DNA of 5,761 nt from Caldifarciminota bacterium. GTDB taxonomy: Bacteria > Hydrothermota > Hydrothermia > UBA1063 > CAJXJZ01. Positions 1 to 5,501 of the stretch are shown here, in pieces. The position numbers were made by a program, and so were the translations under genes. The first letter of the stretch is position 1. Every line of letters starts with the position of its first letter. The DNA lies in assembly GCA_027033555.1 (NCBI GenBank), contig JALVLE010000059.1:1-5761 (forward strand), given 5' to 3'. A model generated the notes under the pieces. It was given only the letters and a program-made list of their open reading frames with translations. It searched no databases and had not been told where the DNA came from.

Positions 1-968
1 ATATAGGATTATTGGAGGAGAGGTTGGGTGATAAGGATGAGGGCGTTAGAAGAGCAGCTCTTGAGATGCTTAGGGAATTATCGAGGGTGGTAGGTAGGGA
101 TGTTTGGTTATTTTGGAAGGGGAACATAGGATTATTGGAGGAGAGGTTGGGTGATAAGGATGAGGGCGTTAGAAGAGCAGCTCTCAGTATTCTTGAGGAA
201 TTGGTAAAACATATTTTGTGGCAGGAAGTACATCAAAGTTTAAAGCAGGCTATTGTAAATGGTGAATCATTCATAATTTATAACTTGCTTTATATCAAAT
301 ATTTATGTGATGTGAGAAGTGATTTTGAGCGCTATTTACCAGAATGTCTGCGCAAATGCGTGGAAAAGAATAGTGAACACAAGAAATTTTTGAGAATACC
401 AAATGAAAATTTACTTCAAATTCTTAGAAATCAAGAGCATTTAAAGGGAATCATAACTCCCCCAGAGCTTGAGATTCCTGAGGTTGAGATAATTAATGAG
501 CCTCCCTCATCTTACAATTATTCCCATATTCTTACTGACCTTTCTCTCTATGGCATTTCTGTTGGCAAAGATGCTTATAGCATAATAGAGTTGAAACTTT
601 TTAAGGTTAAAAAAGCTACGGAAAGCAATAAGGCAGGGAAGCCAGAGGATATGACTAAGTCGAGCTCATCACTTAAAAAAGTTGAAAAAGCTACAGACAA
701 TAAGACCAAGATTTATATCTACTCTGATTCATTAGAGTATGATGAGATTGGGGAAGAGGATTTTAGGGGGAAGATGGGGGAGATATGGAGAATATACAGA
801 AGTAGGCATGTAGGTAGTAACAAAGGGAGGCCAATTTCTGTGGCAATATTATTGAGTAGGTTGGAATTGAATGATTCAGAGGGGAAGAAGGTTAAGGTTA
901 GGGTTACGGGTAGGTCATTAGAGTTGGCGATATCCCTTGCCATAGCTTTGATAGCATTGAAAATTTAA
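1..968 (+). CDS. HEAT-repeat protein, 5'-truncated by window edge
   Basis: The frame is open to the left edge (first full codon at 3), so the true start is upstream; the TTG at 12 lies inside a repeat and is not a start. Two 41-residue helical repeats (nt 3-125 and 126 to about 210) carry the HEAT signature LGDKDEGVRRAAL, with the usual D, VR and AA positions. HEAT arrays form solenoids that bind proteins or nucleic acids, and more units probably lie upstream. A mixed helical region follows (about 210-590), then a Lys/Ser-rich linker with an imperfect 25-codon duplication (nt 603 and 678). The last 80 residues or so form a compact alpha/beta segment ending in VTGRSLELAISLAIALIALK, which faintly recalls the serine helix of Lon-like S16 domains. 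The protein ends about 18 residues after that serine, so the usual catalytic lysine is absent. It is the first visible gene of a four-gene operon. The HEAT call is firm; the function is unknown. Confidence 0.85.
   Translation, partial: IGLLEERLGDKDEGVRRAALEMLRELSRVVGRDVWLFWKGNIGLLEERLGDKDEGVRRAALSILEELVKHILWQEVHQSLKQAIVNGESFIIYNLLYIKYLCDVRSDFERYLPECLRKCVEKNSEHKKFLRIPNENLLQILRNQEHLKGIITPPELEIPEVEIINEPPSSYNYSHILTDLSLYGISVGKDAYSIIELKLFKVKKATESNKAGKPEDMTKSSSSLKKVEKATDNKTKIYIYSDSLEYDEIGEEDFRGKMGEIWRIYRSRHVGSNKGRPISVAILLSRLELNDSEGKKVKVRVTGRSLELAISLAIALIALKI
3..184 (+). repeat. 59-bp exact direct repeat, 123-bp period, inside the HEAT gene
   Basis: Nucleotides 3-61 and 126-184 are identical over 59 bases. 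The copies start 123 bp apart, which is exactly 41 codons or one HEAT unit. Identity extends through synonymous positions, so the unit was duplicated or gene-converted recently. Bases 62-125 and those after 184 differ. Confidence 0.95.
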
Positions 969-970
969 AA

Positions 971-977
971 GGAGGTG
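971..977 (+). promoter_or_regulatory. Ribosome binding site GGAGGTG
   Basis: A full-length anti-SD match lies 8 nt before the ATG at 986, in the 17-nt gap after the HEAT gene. It fixes that start and supports translation within an operon. Confidence 0.85.
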
Positions 978-985
978 TATGTAAA

Positions 986-1567
986 ATGAATAAAATTATA
1001 GATGTGCCAAAGAAGGTTAAGGAATTAATCGATAAAATACCTGGGCTGAGCCTCGATTTTTACCTGAGTCGAGGTGAAGCCATAAGGGATGCAATAGATG
1101 TGCATCCACACCTGTTAGTATACTTTTTGGCACTGGAGAAAGGGGAGATACCAGATAATATACCTCTGTGGCTATTGAAAGAGATTGTCGATTGCTTCAA
1201 ATGCAGGATGTGGTTCATGACCGAACCTAAACTTTTTGTAGAACTAAAGGAGAAACTGAAAGAAAAAGTGGAGTTAGCAGTATTGATAAAAAAAATTATG
1301 GAACAGGATATAGAGGAAGACGAAACGAAAGAGATGGAAACGGGAAGAGAGAGAATTGAAATATTGGAAAGGAAGCGGGTGGAGGATAGGGTAGAGGAGA
1401 TAAAATTTTACCCTTCAACTGAAAATATAGAGTATAGCTACCAACAGGCAGCGGCGAGTGAAGAGGAAATACCACTTCTTGTGAAAATTAACATAGTAGG
1501 GGAAGGACAGTATATAGTTAAGTGGATACCAGGAACTGGGAGAATTCTGGTTGAAAGAATCGAATAA
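986..1567 (+). CDS. Hypothetical charged helical protein, 193 aa
   Basis: No family is recognised. The ATG at 986 follows a strong SD site (971-977) and lies 17 nt after the HEAT gene. Residues 1-75 look helical and fairly hydrophobic, with a WLLKEIVDCFKCRMWF stretch containing two cysteines three residues apart. Residues 80-145 are very rich in Glu, Lys and Arg and probably form a long amphipathic helix or coiled coil. The last 30 residues or so (LLVKINIVGEGQYIVKWIPG and following) alternate hydrophobic and polar residues and read as a small beta hairpin or sheet. No signal peptide or membrane span is seen. Its position suggests it works with the HEAT protein and the next two gene products, but no catalytic motif is visible. 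Confidence 0.8.
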   Translation: MNKIIDVPKKVKELIDKIPGLSLDFYLSRGEAIRDAIDVHPHLLVYFLALEKGEIPDNIPLWLLKEIVDCFKCRMWFMTEPKLFVELKEKLKEKVELAVLIKKIMEQDIEEDETKEMETGRERIEILERKRVEDRVEEIKFYPSTENIEYSYQQAAASEEEIPLLVKINIVGEGQYIVKWIPGTGRILVERIE

Positions 1568-1575
1568 GAATAAAA

Positions 1576-1580
1576 AGGAG
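1576..1580 (+). promoter_or_regulatory. Ribosome binding site AGGAG that decides the start at 1590
   Basis: AGGAG lies 9 nt before the ATG at 1590. The frame is open further upstream, with a possible TTG at 1551 that would overlap the previous gene. That TTG has no SD site and would add a Lys/Asn-rich stretch encoded by the leader itself, so ATG 1590 is preferred. Confidence 0.75.
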
Positions 1581-1589
1581 AATAAAAAT

Positions 1590-2939
1590 ATGTCCTGGAT
1601 ACAAAGGAGCACAATTTTCGCTGCAATAGTTGAATTGAGAATAGTTAGGGAGACTCTGATAGATTATGCTAAAAATTGCTCGAGTTTTGTAGCTTTGTTC
1701 GGTTATATTAGGGTAAAAGTTTACAAATTACTCTTGACGGGGAACTACACCTGTCTCACACTCAGGCAGTATTTTGATATCGTCTTACAAGCAATCAAGA
1801 GTTACTCAAAACCGACTACTCAGGAGGAAGTTTTTCAACTTGACCCTGATAAGTTCAGAGGACATGACAAGGTCAAGTCTATGATAGAAGATGCAAATAA
1901 GCAATCTGCACGAGTCAGAAATGTTAATTTAGAGAGCATGCTGGACGAGTATTTACTCGAGGCAGAGTTATTGTGTTTTGAGAAAATAGAGGAAAATCTA
2001 GAGAATTATTTTACCAAAAATTTTGCTCGGGAATTGATAAGAGAATTGAATCTTAAAAGAGGTGAGTATCCTAAAGGTGTAGGTGATTCGCAATCGAGAG
2101 ATACAGGACAAAATCAGGCTGGCCAAAATAGAGATCCTAAAGATGTAGGTGATTCGCAATCCAATCCTCTTATAACTACTAATAGGCTAAAAAATGAAAT
2201 AAAAAATGAAATAAAGAATTCACCTTCCAATCCTCTTAGAGTGATGTTCGATTCAGGAGTATCACTTGTTGTGAAATTGCTTGTAGTAATAGTTGCTTCA
2301 GTTTTCGATCGAAGAGGTCCTGAAAAATATGGTAAAAAAATTGTTGGCTGTAAAGCATTTAAGCATTGCAAAAAGAAAAAAAATTGCGTGGATTTAATTC
2401 TCCTTTATGTTTTTTCTTACATTTTAGTACTCCTGTTATGTCCTGAATGTTCTGACTTCTATATAGAGTTTATAGATAACCCCAAACAAGGTCTTGCATA
2501 TAAATTCAATGATTTGATAAAACTTGTATGGACAGCAATGCGCGACCTTACAGTAGAAATATATTTTCCTCATAAGACGGGAGAGGTGAAAAGGAAGTAT
2601 GTGATATGTATAAGAAAAGATGAGTTTAAAAGCTTGGAAATAGCGTTTCCACGGAAAGAAGAAATTCCGTTTACCGAGGAATGTCTTTTCAATAAAGATA
2701 AAAGTGAGGGCGAGGATGAGGGAGGAGGTAAGAGTGAAGGTATGGGTAAAGGTGAAGACCGTGATAAAAGTGAAGAAAAGGTGGTTAAGTCTAAAAAGAA
2801 GAGATATTCAAAACAGCCAGAGAATGACACAGAGATTTCAGTAGGTGGTATAGCGGAAGTAGAAGAGGCAGATAAATATTCAAAGATACCTGATGAAAAC
2901 TCTAATTTAAACGAAGATGAAATGGGAGACGAGGAATAA
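1590..2939 (+). CDS. Hypothetical protein with Cys cluster, two hydrophobic segments and charged tail, 449 aa
   Basis: No family is recognised. From ATG 1590, residues 1-155 look alpha-helical. Residues 160-225 are a polar linker with a 22-residue repeat (VGDSQS twice, then a degenerate third unit) and a KNEIKNEIKN microrepeat. A hydrophobic segment (about 223-239, GVSLVVKLLVVIVASVF) precedes a basic stretch with C254, C260 and C266. A second hydrophobic segment (267-283) follows and ends directly in C284-P-E-C287. The pattern C-x5-C-x5-C-x17-C-x2-C could bind zinc or iron-sulfur, or the segments could be a membrane hairpin with a basic loop. A mixed region (about 290-365) is followed by a low-complexity Lys/Glu/Gly/Ser tail of about 80 residues that becomes strongly acidic. 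It is the third gene of the operon, 22 nt after the previous one. Membrane location is plausible but the spans are short. Confidence 0.8.
   Translation: MSWIQRSTIFAAIVELRIVRETLIDYAKNCSSFVALFGYIRVKVYKLLLTGNYTCLTLRQYFDIVLQAIKSYSKPTTQEEVFQLDPDKFRGHDKVKSMIEDANKQSARVRNVNLESMLDEYLLEAELLCFEKIEENLENYFTKNFARELIRELNLKRGEYPKGVGDSQSRDTGQNQAGQNRDPKDVGDSQSNPLITTNRLKNEIKNEIKNSPSNPLRVMFDSGVSLVVKLLVVIVASVFDRRGPEKYGKKIVGCKAFKHCKKKKNCVDLILLYVFSYILVLLLCPECSDFYIEFIDNPKQGLAYKFNDLIKLVWTAMRDLTVEIYFPHKTGEVKRKYVICIRKDEFKSLEIAFPRKEEIPFTEECLFNKDKSEGEDEGGGKSEGMGKGEDRDKSEEKVVKSKKKRYSKQPENDTEISVGGIAEVEEADKYSKIPDENSNLNEDEMGDEE
2068..2265 (+). repeat. 66-bp (22-codon) in-frame tandem repeat, two clear units and one degenerate
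   Basis: Nucleotides 2068-2095 and 2134-2161 match over 28 bases with one G/A difference. The 13 bases 2160-2172 recur exactly at 2226-2238, again 66 bp away. Together they define units starting near 2068, 2134 and 2200, the last decayed. The unit is in frame and encodes a polar linker between the helical N-terminal part and the hydrophobic segments. Confidence 0.75.
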
Positions 2940-2960
2940 TTTACAGAAGGAGAAATTAAA

Positions 2961-3626
2961 ATGGAAGAGAAAGAGAGGTTGAAAGTTATAGATGTTATGA
3001 AAGAAAAGATAAAAGAAATTGCTAAAAAGAACAATATGGAGAATAAATTAATCGAAGAGGCGCTAAATCTAATGGAGCTTGAGGAGAAAAAAGTTGATAG
3101 GGACCTCAAAAAAATTGATCTAACAGCCTGTGAATATCTTATACACTCGGATTATAGGACATACTGGATAAATGATGAAAGAATTAAGTCCATATTGAGT
3201 AACTTGGCTAAGAAAATTAGAGACGCGGAGTTTGTAAATAACCTTTCGGATGGAGAATTATTAAAAATTCTCAATATACCCAGAGATGTTGCCAGGAAGG
3301 TTGCTGAAGAAGTATGCAACTCCATGAAGAATAATTGCATAAGTAAGGTCAATAAGCTTATCAAACAAAGCAGTCTTCGTGACAAAGCTTCAAAGAAGAA
3401 TGGGCTCGGCGGTGATGTCTATAAACCCCGATTCCAGCGTGGCAGACCTTCAAATGAGGGGAAAGAACTTGAAAGACTGTTTGATGAGCTTCAGAAAGAG
3501 ATAAAGGAAAAAGGTGATATGGAGTTTAAGGAATTTATCTGTAAACATCCGTATTTGCTGTTCATTGCATGGTTAATACTCAAGCCTCGCGATAAAAAGG
3601 TGGAGAAGTCAGAAAATAAAGGATAA
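2961..3626 (+). CDS. Hypothetical basic helical protein, 221 aa
   Basis: No family is recognised. The ATG at 2961 lies 21 nt after the previous stop and 8 nt after GGAG (2949-2952). Residues 1-50 are nearly all Lys, Glu, Ile and Leu, a likely coiled coil. Residues 50-135 hold further helices; LSDGELLKILNIPRDVARKV has the alternation of a small helical bundle and could be a helix-turn-helix, though no recognition helix stands out. Residues 137-165 are basic and Gly-rich (KNGLGGDVYKPRFQRGRPSN), which would suit nucleic-acid contact. After another amphipathic helix comes a short hydrophobic run (HPYLLFIAWLIL) and a Lys-rich end. It is the last gene of the operon, with the terminator hairpin 15 nt after its stop. 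A DNA- or RNA-binding or scaffold role is inference only. Confidence 0.8.
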   Translation: MEEKERLKVIDVMKEKIKEIAKKNNMENKLIEEALNLMELEEKKVDRDLKKIDLTACEYLIHSDYRTYWINDERIKSILSNLAKKIRDAEFVNNLSDGELLKILNIPRDVARKVAEEVCNSMKNNCISKVNKLIKQSSLRDKASKKNGLGGDVYKPRFQRGRPSNEGKELERLFDELQKEIKEKGDMEFKEFICKHPYLLFIAWLILKPRDKKVEKSENKG

Positions 3627-3641
3627 CTGAGAGTTGATGTT

Positions 3642-3690
3642 GTTGTGGTGGGTGTCCTGCGCTTCGCGCAGGACACCCACCACAACTTTT
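3642..3690 (+). terminator. Perfect 21-bp hairpin plus TTTT (operon 1 terminator)
   Basis: Bases 3642-3662 are exactly complementary to 3666-3686 around a TTC loop, followed by TTTT at 3687-3690. The stem is GC-rich (arm contains GGTGGGTGTCCTGCGC). It sits 15 nt after the last stop of the four-gene operon, the position and form of an intrinsic terminator. Archaeal termination is driven mainly by T runs and does not need hairpins, so in an archaeon it may instead protect or process the mRNA 3' end. Confidence 0.8.
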
Positions 3691-3819
3691 ATAACCTCCA
3701 AATTTCCCCTTCTCAAGTTTTCTTAGAAAAAATCCCCCCAACACTTTGAGCAAAATTAAATCCTTTCCCAATTTTTCCCCACTTTTGTGCTTATAGGGTA
3801 TAAAAGGAGGTGAGAGAAA
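3691..3819 (+). promoter_or_regulatory. Leader region with shared upstream module 1 (ATTTTT / GTGCTTATA / GGAGGTG)
   Basis: This is a pyrimidine-rich gap before the 59-aa gene. ATTTTT starts at 3771, GTGCTTATA at 3787 and GGAGGTG at 3806, with the ATG at 3820. The same order and close to the same spacing recur before the 291-aa gene and the exported-protein gene. The CTTATA core resembles an archaeal TATA box. ATAACCTCCAAA at 3691-3702 is also echoed after the second hairpin. Confidence 0.6.
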
Positions 3820-3999
3820 ATGGAAGTTTTGGTGAAGGAAGAGAAAATAATAAAAGAAGCCAAAATGAGGAAAGACATAGAGAATGTACCAATCCATCCA
3901 CTAATTGCAATAGCAATACATGAAATAATTATTGAAAAGAAGGAACGGGACGAGGAAAAACCTATCCCATTCTGGAAACCTTCATTCATTGAGGATTAG
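3820..3999 (+). CDS. Small hypothetical protein, 59 aa
   Basis: This short frame runs from ATG 3820 to TAG 3997-3999 and reads MEVLVKEEKIIKEAKMRK at its start and PIPFWKPSFIED at its end. Its reality rests on a full GGAGGTG site 7 nt before the ATG and on the upstream module it shares with two other genes. Residues 1-22 are a charged amphipathic helix. Residues 24-38 (PIHPLIAIAIHEIII) are hydrophobic but short and contain two His. The end is Pro/Trp/Phe-rich. There is no clear membrane span or signal peptide. No family is recognised. It could be a small regulator or a partner of the 291-aa protein, whose gene starts 50 nt later with its own module. Confidence 0.7.
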   Translation: MEVLVKEEKIIKEAKMRKDIENVPIHPLIAIAIHEIIIEKKERDEEKPIPFWKPSFIED

Positions 4000-4000
4000 G

Positions 4001-4043
4001 AATTTTTGAAGCAATGGTGCTTATATAAGAATAGAGGAGGTGA
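4001..4043 (+). promoter_or_regulatory. Shared upstream module 2 before the 291-aa gene
   Basis: ATTTTT starts at 4002, GTGCTTATATAAG at 4017 and GGAGGTG at 4037. GTGC-to-ATG distance is 33 nt, the same as in module 1. CTTATATA at 4020-4027 is the best TATA-box match in the window. Confidence 0.65.
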
Positions 4044-4049
4044 GAAAAA

Positions 4050-4925
4050 ATGATGTTGCTCAACAATAGGCCTGAAGTAATCACTGGGGCAGGCTCAGGG
4101 GGGAGAGCTCTGGTGGAAACCAAGCGTAAGCTTGATTTCTCATTAGGACCTACAATTATTGCTGATCGTCAGGGTGATAAATTCCATACAGAGTTTTTCA
4201 AAACAAGATTGCCAAGCTATACTCAGTATATAAGTGCAGCAGGTGAGACAATCATACCAAAGGCAAGACCAATAATAACACGCGGGATAGTAGATAATCT
4301 TGGTTCTGTTCAAAGGATAGGTGATGCAATGAGAACAGCTAAGGTCCAGGGAACCATAGCGACTATAATTCCTGTTAGTAATAAGGCAGAGACAGTTGCA
4401 ATACTTCATTCATTTCATCCTGACGCAAAGCAGAGAACTTCCCAGAATCCTGTTGTGGAAATGGTTAAAAGACTCCCACAGTTTGAGAGAGATGCTTATT
4501 TGGGGTTGGTTCATAAAGATGGTGGATTTTTCAATCCATTGAGTGGTAGATTGAATCCACCAGAGTATCTTCAGCCTATGAGTGAGATGAGGGAGAAAAT
4601 TGCAAAGTTCGAATTGAAAGATGAAGGGAAAAGTTCAAAGGATATTGGACCTTATCAGATAGGTATCTTGCACAATGGCAAAATGTTGGTATTTGGTATT
4701 GTGCCCAAGATTTTTGATAATGAGGACGAGGCAATTCGAACCGCTGATTATTACGGCATGGCTACCGTAACCCAGAATGGAAAAATATTCACTCCATCGG
4801 ATAGAGACTATGGACTTTCCTTAGAAATGTTTGATTTCAAGATTCCACAATATTCACCGAGTCCTATTGTGGAAGAAGAGCGTAGAAGGGCAGCGAGTAG
4901 GACATCACTTACGGCATCAGATTGA
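4050..4925 (+). CDS. Hypothetical soluble protein, 291 aa
   Basis: No family is recognised. Adjacent ATG codons at 4050 and 4053 are both possible starts; 4050 lies 6 nt after GGAGGTG (4037-4043). The composition is balanced, unlike the Lys/Glu-rich genes of operon 1, and suggests a folded globular domain with no membrane span or signal peptide. The N-terminal 20 residues are Gly-rich (EVITGAGSGGRALVETKRKL). Residues 33-115 look mixed alpha/beta. A mainly helical, Pro-containing middle (about 130-200) is followed by a beta-rich segment (about 201-250) with IGILHNGKMLVFGIVPKIF and the echoing ATVTQNGKIFTPSDRDYG. The tail is polar and Arg/Ser-rich. It probably shares a transcript with the 117-aa membrane protein 60 nt downstream. 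A structural or virion role is conceivable from context but not shown. Confidence 0.85.
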   Translation: MMLLNNRPEVITGAGSGGRALVETKRKLDFSLGPTIIADRQGDKFHTEFFKTRLPSYTQYISAAGETIIPKARPIITRGIVDNLGSVQRIGDAMRTAKVQGTIATIIPVSNKAETVAILHSFHPDAKQRTSQNPVVEMVKRLPQFERDAYLGLVHKDGGFFNPLSGRLNPPEYLQPMSEMREKIAKFELKDEGKSSKDIGPYQIGILHNGKMLVFGIVPKIFDNEDEAIRTADYYGMATVTQNGKIFTPSDRDYGLSLEMFDFKIPQYSPSPIVEEERRRAASRTSLTASD

Positions 4926-4933
4926 TATTCAAA

Positions 4934-4967
4934 AATTGGGGAGAACCTTCGGGTTCTCCCCGAAATT
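4934..4967 (+). other. Intercistronic hairpin with cUUCGg tetraloop
   Basis: GGGGAGAACC (4938-4947) pairs perfectly with GGTTCTCCCC (4952-4961) around TTCG, giving the very stable C(UUCG)G tetraloop; AATT at 4934-4937 and 4964-4967 can extend the stem past a 2-nt bulge. No T run follows, and an SD site lies 9 nt downstream. It therefore looks like an mRNA-stabilising or processing element between cistrons more than a full terminator. Confidence 0.8.
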
Positions 4968-4970
4968 GTA

Positions 4971-4977
4971 GGAGGTG
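4971..4977 (+). promoter_or_regulatory. Ribosome binding site GGAGGTG without the shared promoter module
   Basis: A full anti-SD match lies 8 nt before the ATG at 4986. No GTGCTTATA box lies upstream, which suggests this gene is translated from the transcript of the preceding gene. Confidence 0.8.
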
Positions 4978-4985
4978 ATGTATAA

Positions 4986-5339
4986 ATGTTAAACCTGATT
5001 ATATATGTGGTGTATTTCATAGTATCTATCTGGCTTGGTGTCGTTGTTTCTAAGAAATTTTACGGCCAGTATGAAGGTGCGGTGCAGAAATTAAACGAGT
5101 TAAAGAGAAGGAATGAAAGAAGGACCCCCATGGGTGAGTTATTTAGGCGGCATAACGAAACAGAGTTAATAAGGAGAGCAGAATCTGCTAAGCGAGATGC
5201 TGGTTTTGTCCCCTTTGCACTTGTTATAGTGCCATTAATTATAGCGTTAACGGGGCAGCACTCTTTGACGGTAATTATTGGATTTACGATTTTCTACGGA
5301 CTGTTATTAGTTCTGATAAAGAGGAATCCCGAATATTGA
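4986..5339 (+). CDS. Small integral membrane protein, 117 aa
   Basis: The ATG at 4986 follows a strong SD site. Three hydrophobic segments are visible: residues about 3-22 (IIYVVYFIVSIWLGVVV), 74-90 (FVPFALVIVPLIIALTG) and 94-111 (LTVIIGFTIFYGLLLVLI). Between the first and second lies a soluble, strongly basic helical stretch (about 24-70, with NELKRRNERR and RRAESAKRD), which by the positive-inside rule should face the cytoplasm. The second and third form a tight hairpin. No catalytic or transport motif is visible and no family is recognised. It lies between the UUCG hairpin and a second GC-rich hairpin, probably as the second cistron after the 291-aa gene. A holin-like, anchor or virion membrane role is possible, but nothing selects among these. 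Confidence 0.8.
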   Translation: MLNLIIYVVYFIVSIWLGVVVSKKFYGQYEGAVQKLNELKRRNERRTPMGELFRRHNETELIRRAESAKRDAGFVPFALVIVPLIIALTGQHSLTVIIGFTIFYGLLLVLIKRNPEY

Positions 5340-5340
5340 G

Positions 5341-5390
5341 GTTAGTGTGGAGTGCCCTCGCAAAGCGAGGGCACTCCACCACATATTAAC
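5341..5390 (+). terminator. GC-rich hairpin after the membrane-protein gene
   Basis: Bases 5347-5361 are exactly complementary to 5365-5379 around an AAA loop (15 bp, arm contains GTGGAGTGCCCTCGC). GTTA at 5341-5344 and TAAC at 5387-5390 can close an outer stem past unpaired bases. It begins 1 nt after the stop codon. Only a short TTT follows, at 5391-5393. The 3' arm ends in CCACCACA, as does that of the hairpin at 3642-3686. Confidence 0.75.
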
Positions 5391-5497
5391 TTTCTCCCAT
5401 AACCTTTAAAGATAGCCCCAGATAAGGATTCTCACATGACAGGACATTTTTCAGGCTTATGGTGCTTATATGTCTATGTAACCCTTAAAAGGAGGTA
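5391..5497 (+). promoter_or_regulatory. Leader region with shared upstream module 3
   Basis: This gap holds ATAACCTTTAAA (5399-5410), ATTTTT (5446-5451), GTGCTTATATG (from 5462) and AAAAGGAGGT (5488-5497), before the ATG at 5502. GTGC-to-ATG is 40 nt, against 33 in the other two modules. No other gene or RNA is seen in the gap. Confidence 0.6.
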
Positions 5498-5501
5498 AGT
5501 C

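Noticed and set aside
1551..1589. TTG at 1551 as an earlier start for the 449-aa protein
   Set aside because: It has no SD site, overlaps the previous gene and would translate the leader containing the AGGAG that serves ATG 1590.
2570..3109. Long open frame on the - strand (179 codons), rich in Ser and Phe
   Set aside because: It is the complement of Lys/Glu-rich coding sequence in two good + strand genes, has no SD site, and its low-complexity composition is what antisense of such codons gives.
3712..3750. CTCAAG / CTTTGAG inverted repeat in the gap before the 59-aa gene
   Set aside because: The arms are six or seven bases, need a bulge and are 26 nt apart, so this is expected by chance in such sequence.
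3799..3805. TATAAAA at 3799-3805 as a TATA box
   Set aside because: It abuts the SD site, so a start 25 nt downstream would fall inside the 59-aa gene. The GTGCTTATA upstream is the version shared with other genes.
3580..3989. Overlapping - strand frames across the hairpin and the 59-aa gene
   Set aside because: One reads straight through the perfect hairpin and the other is antisense to the 59-aa gene. No SD site or promoter was seen for either.
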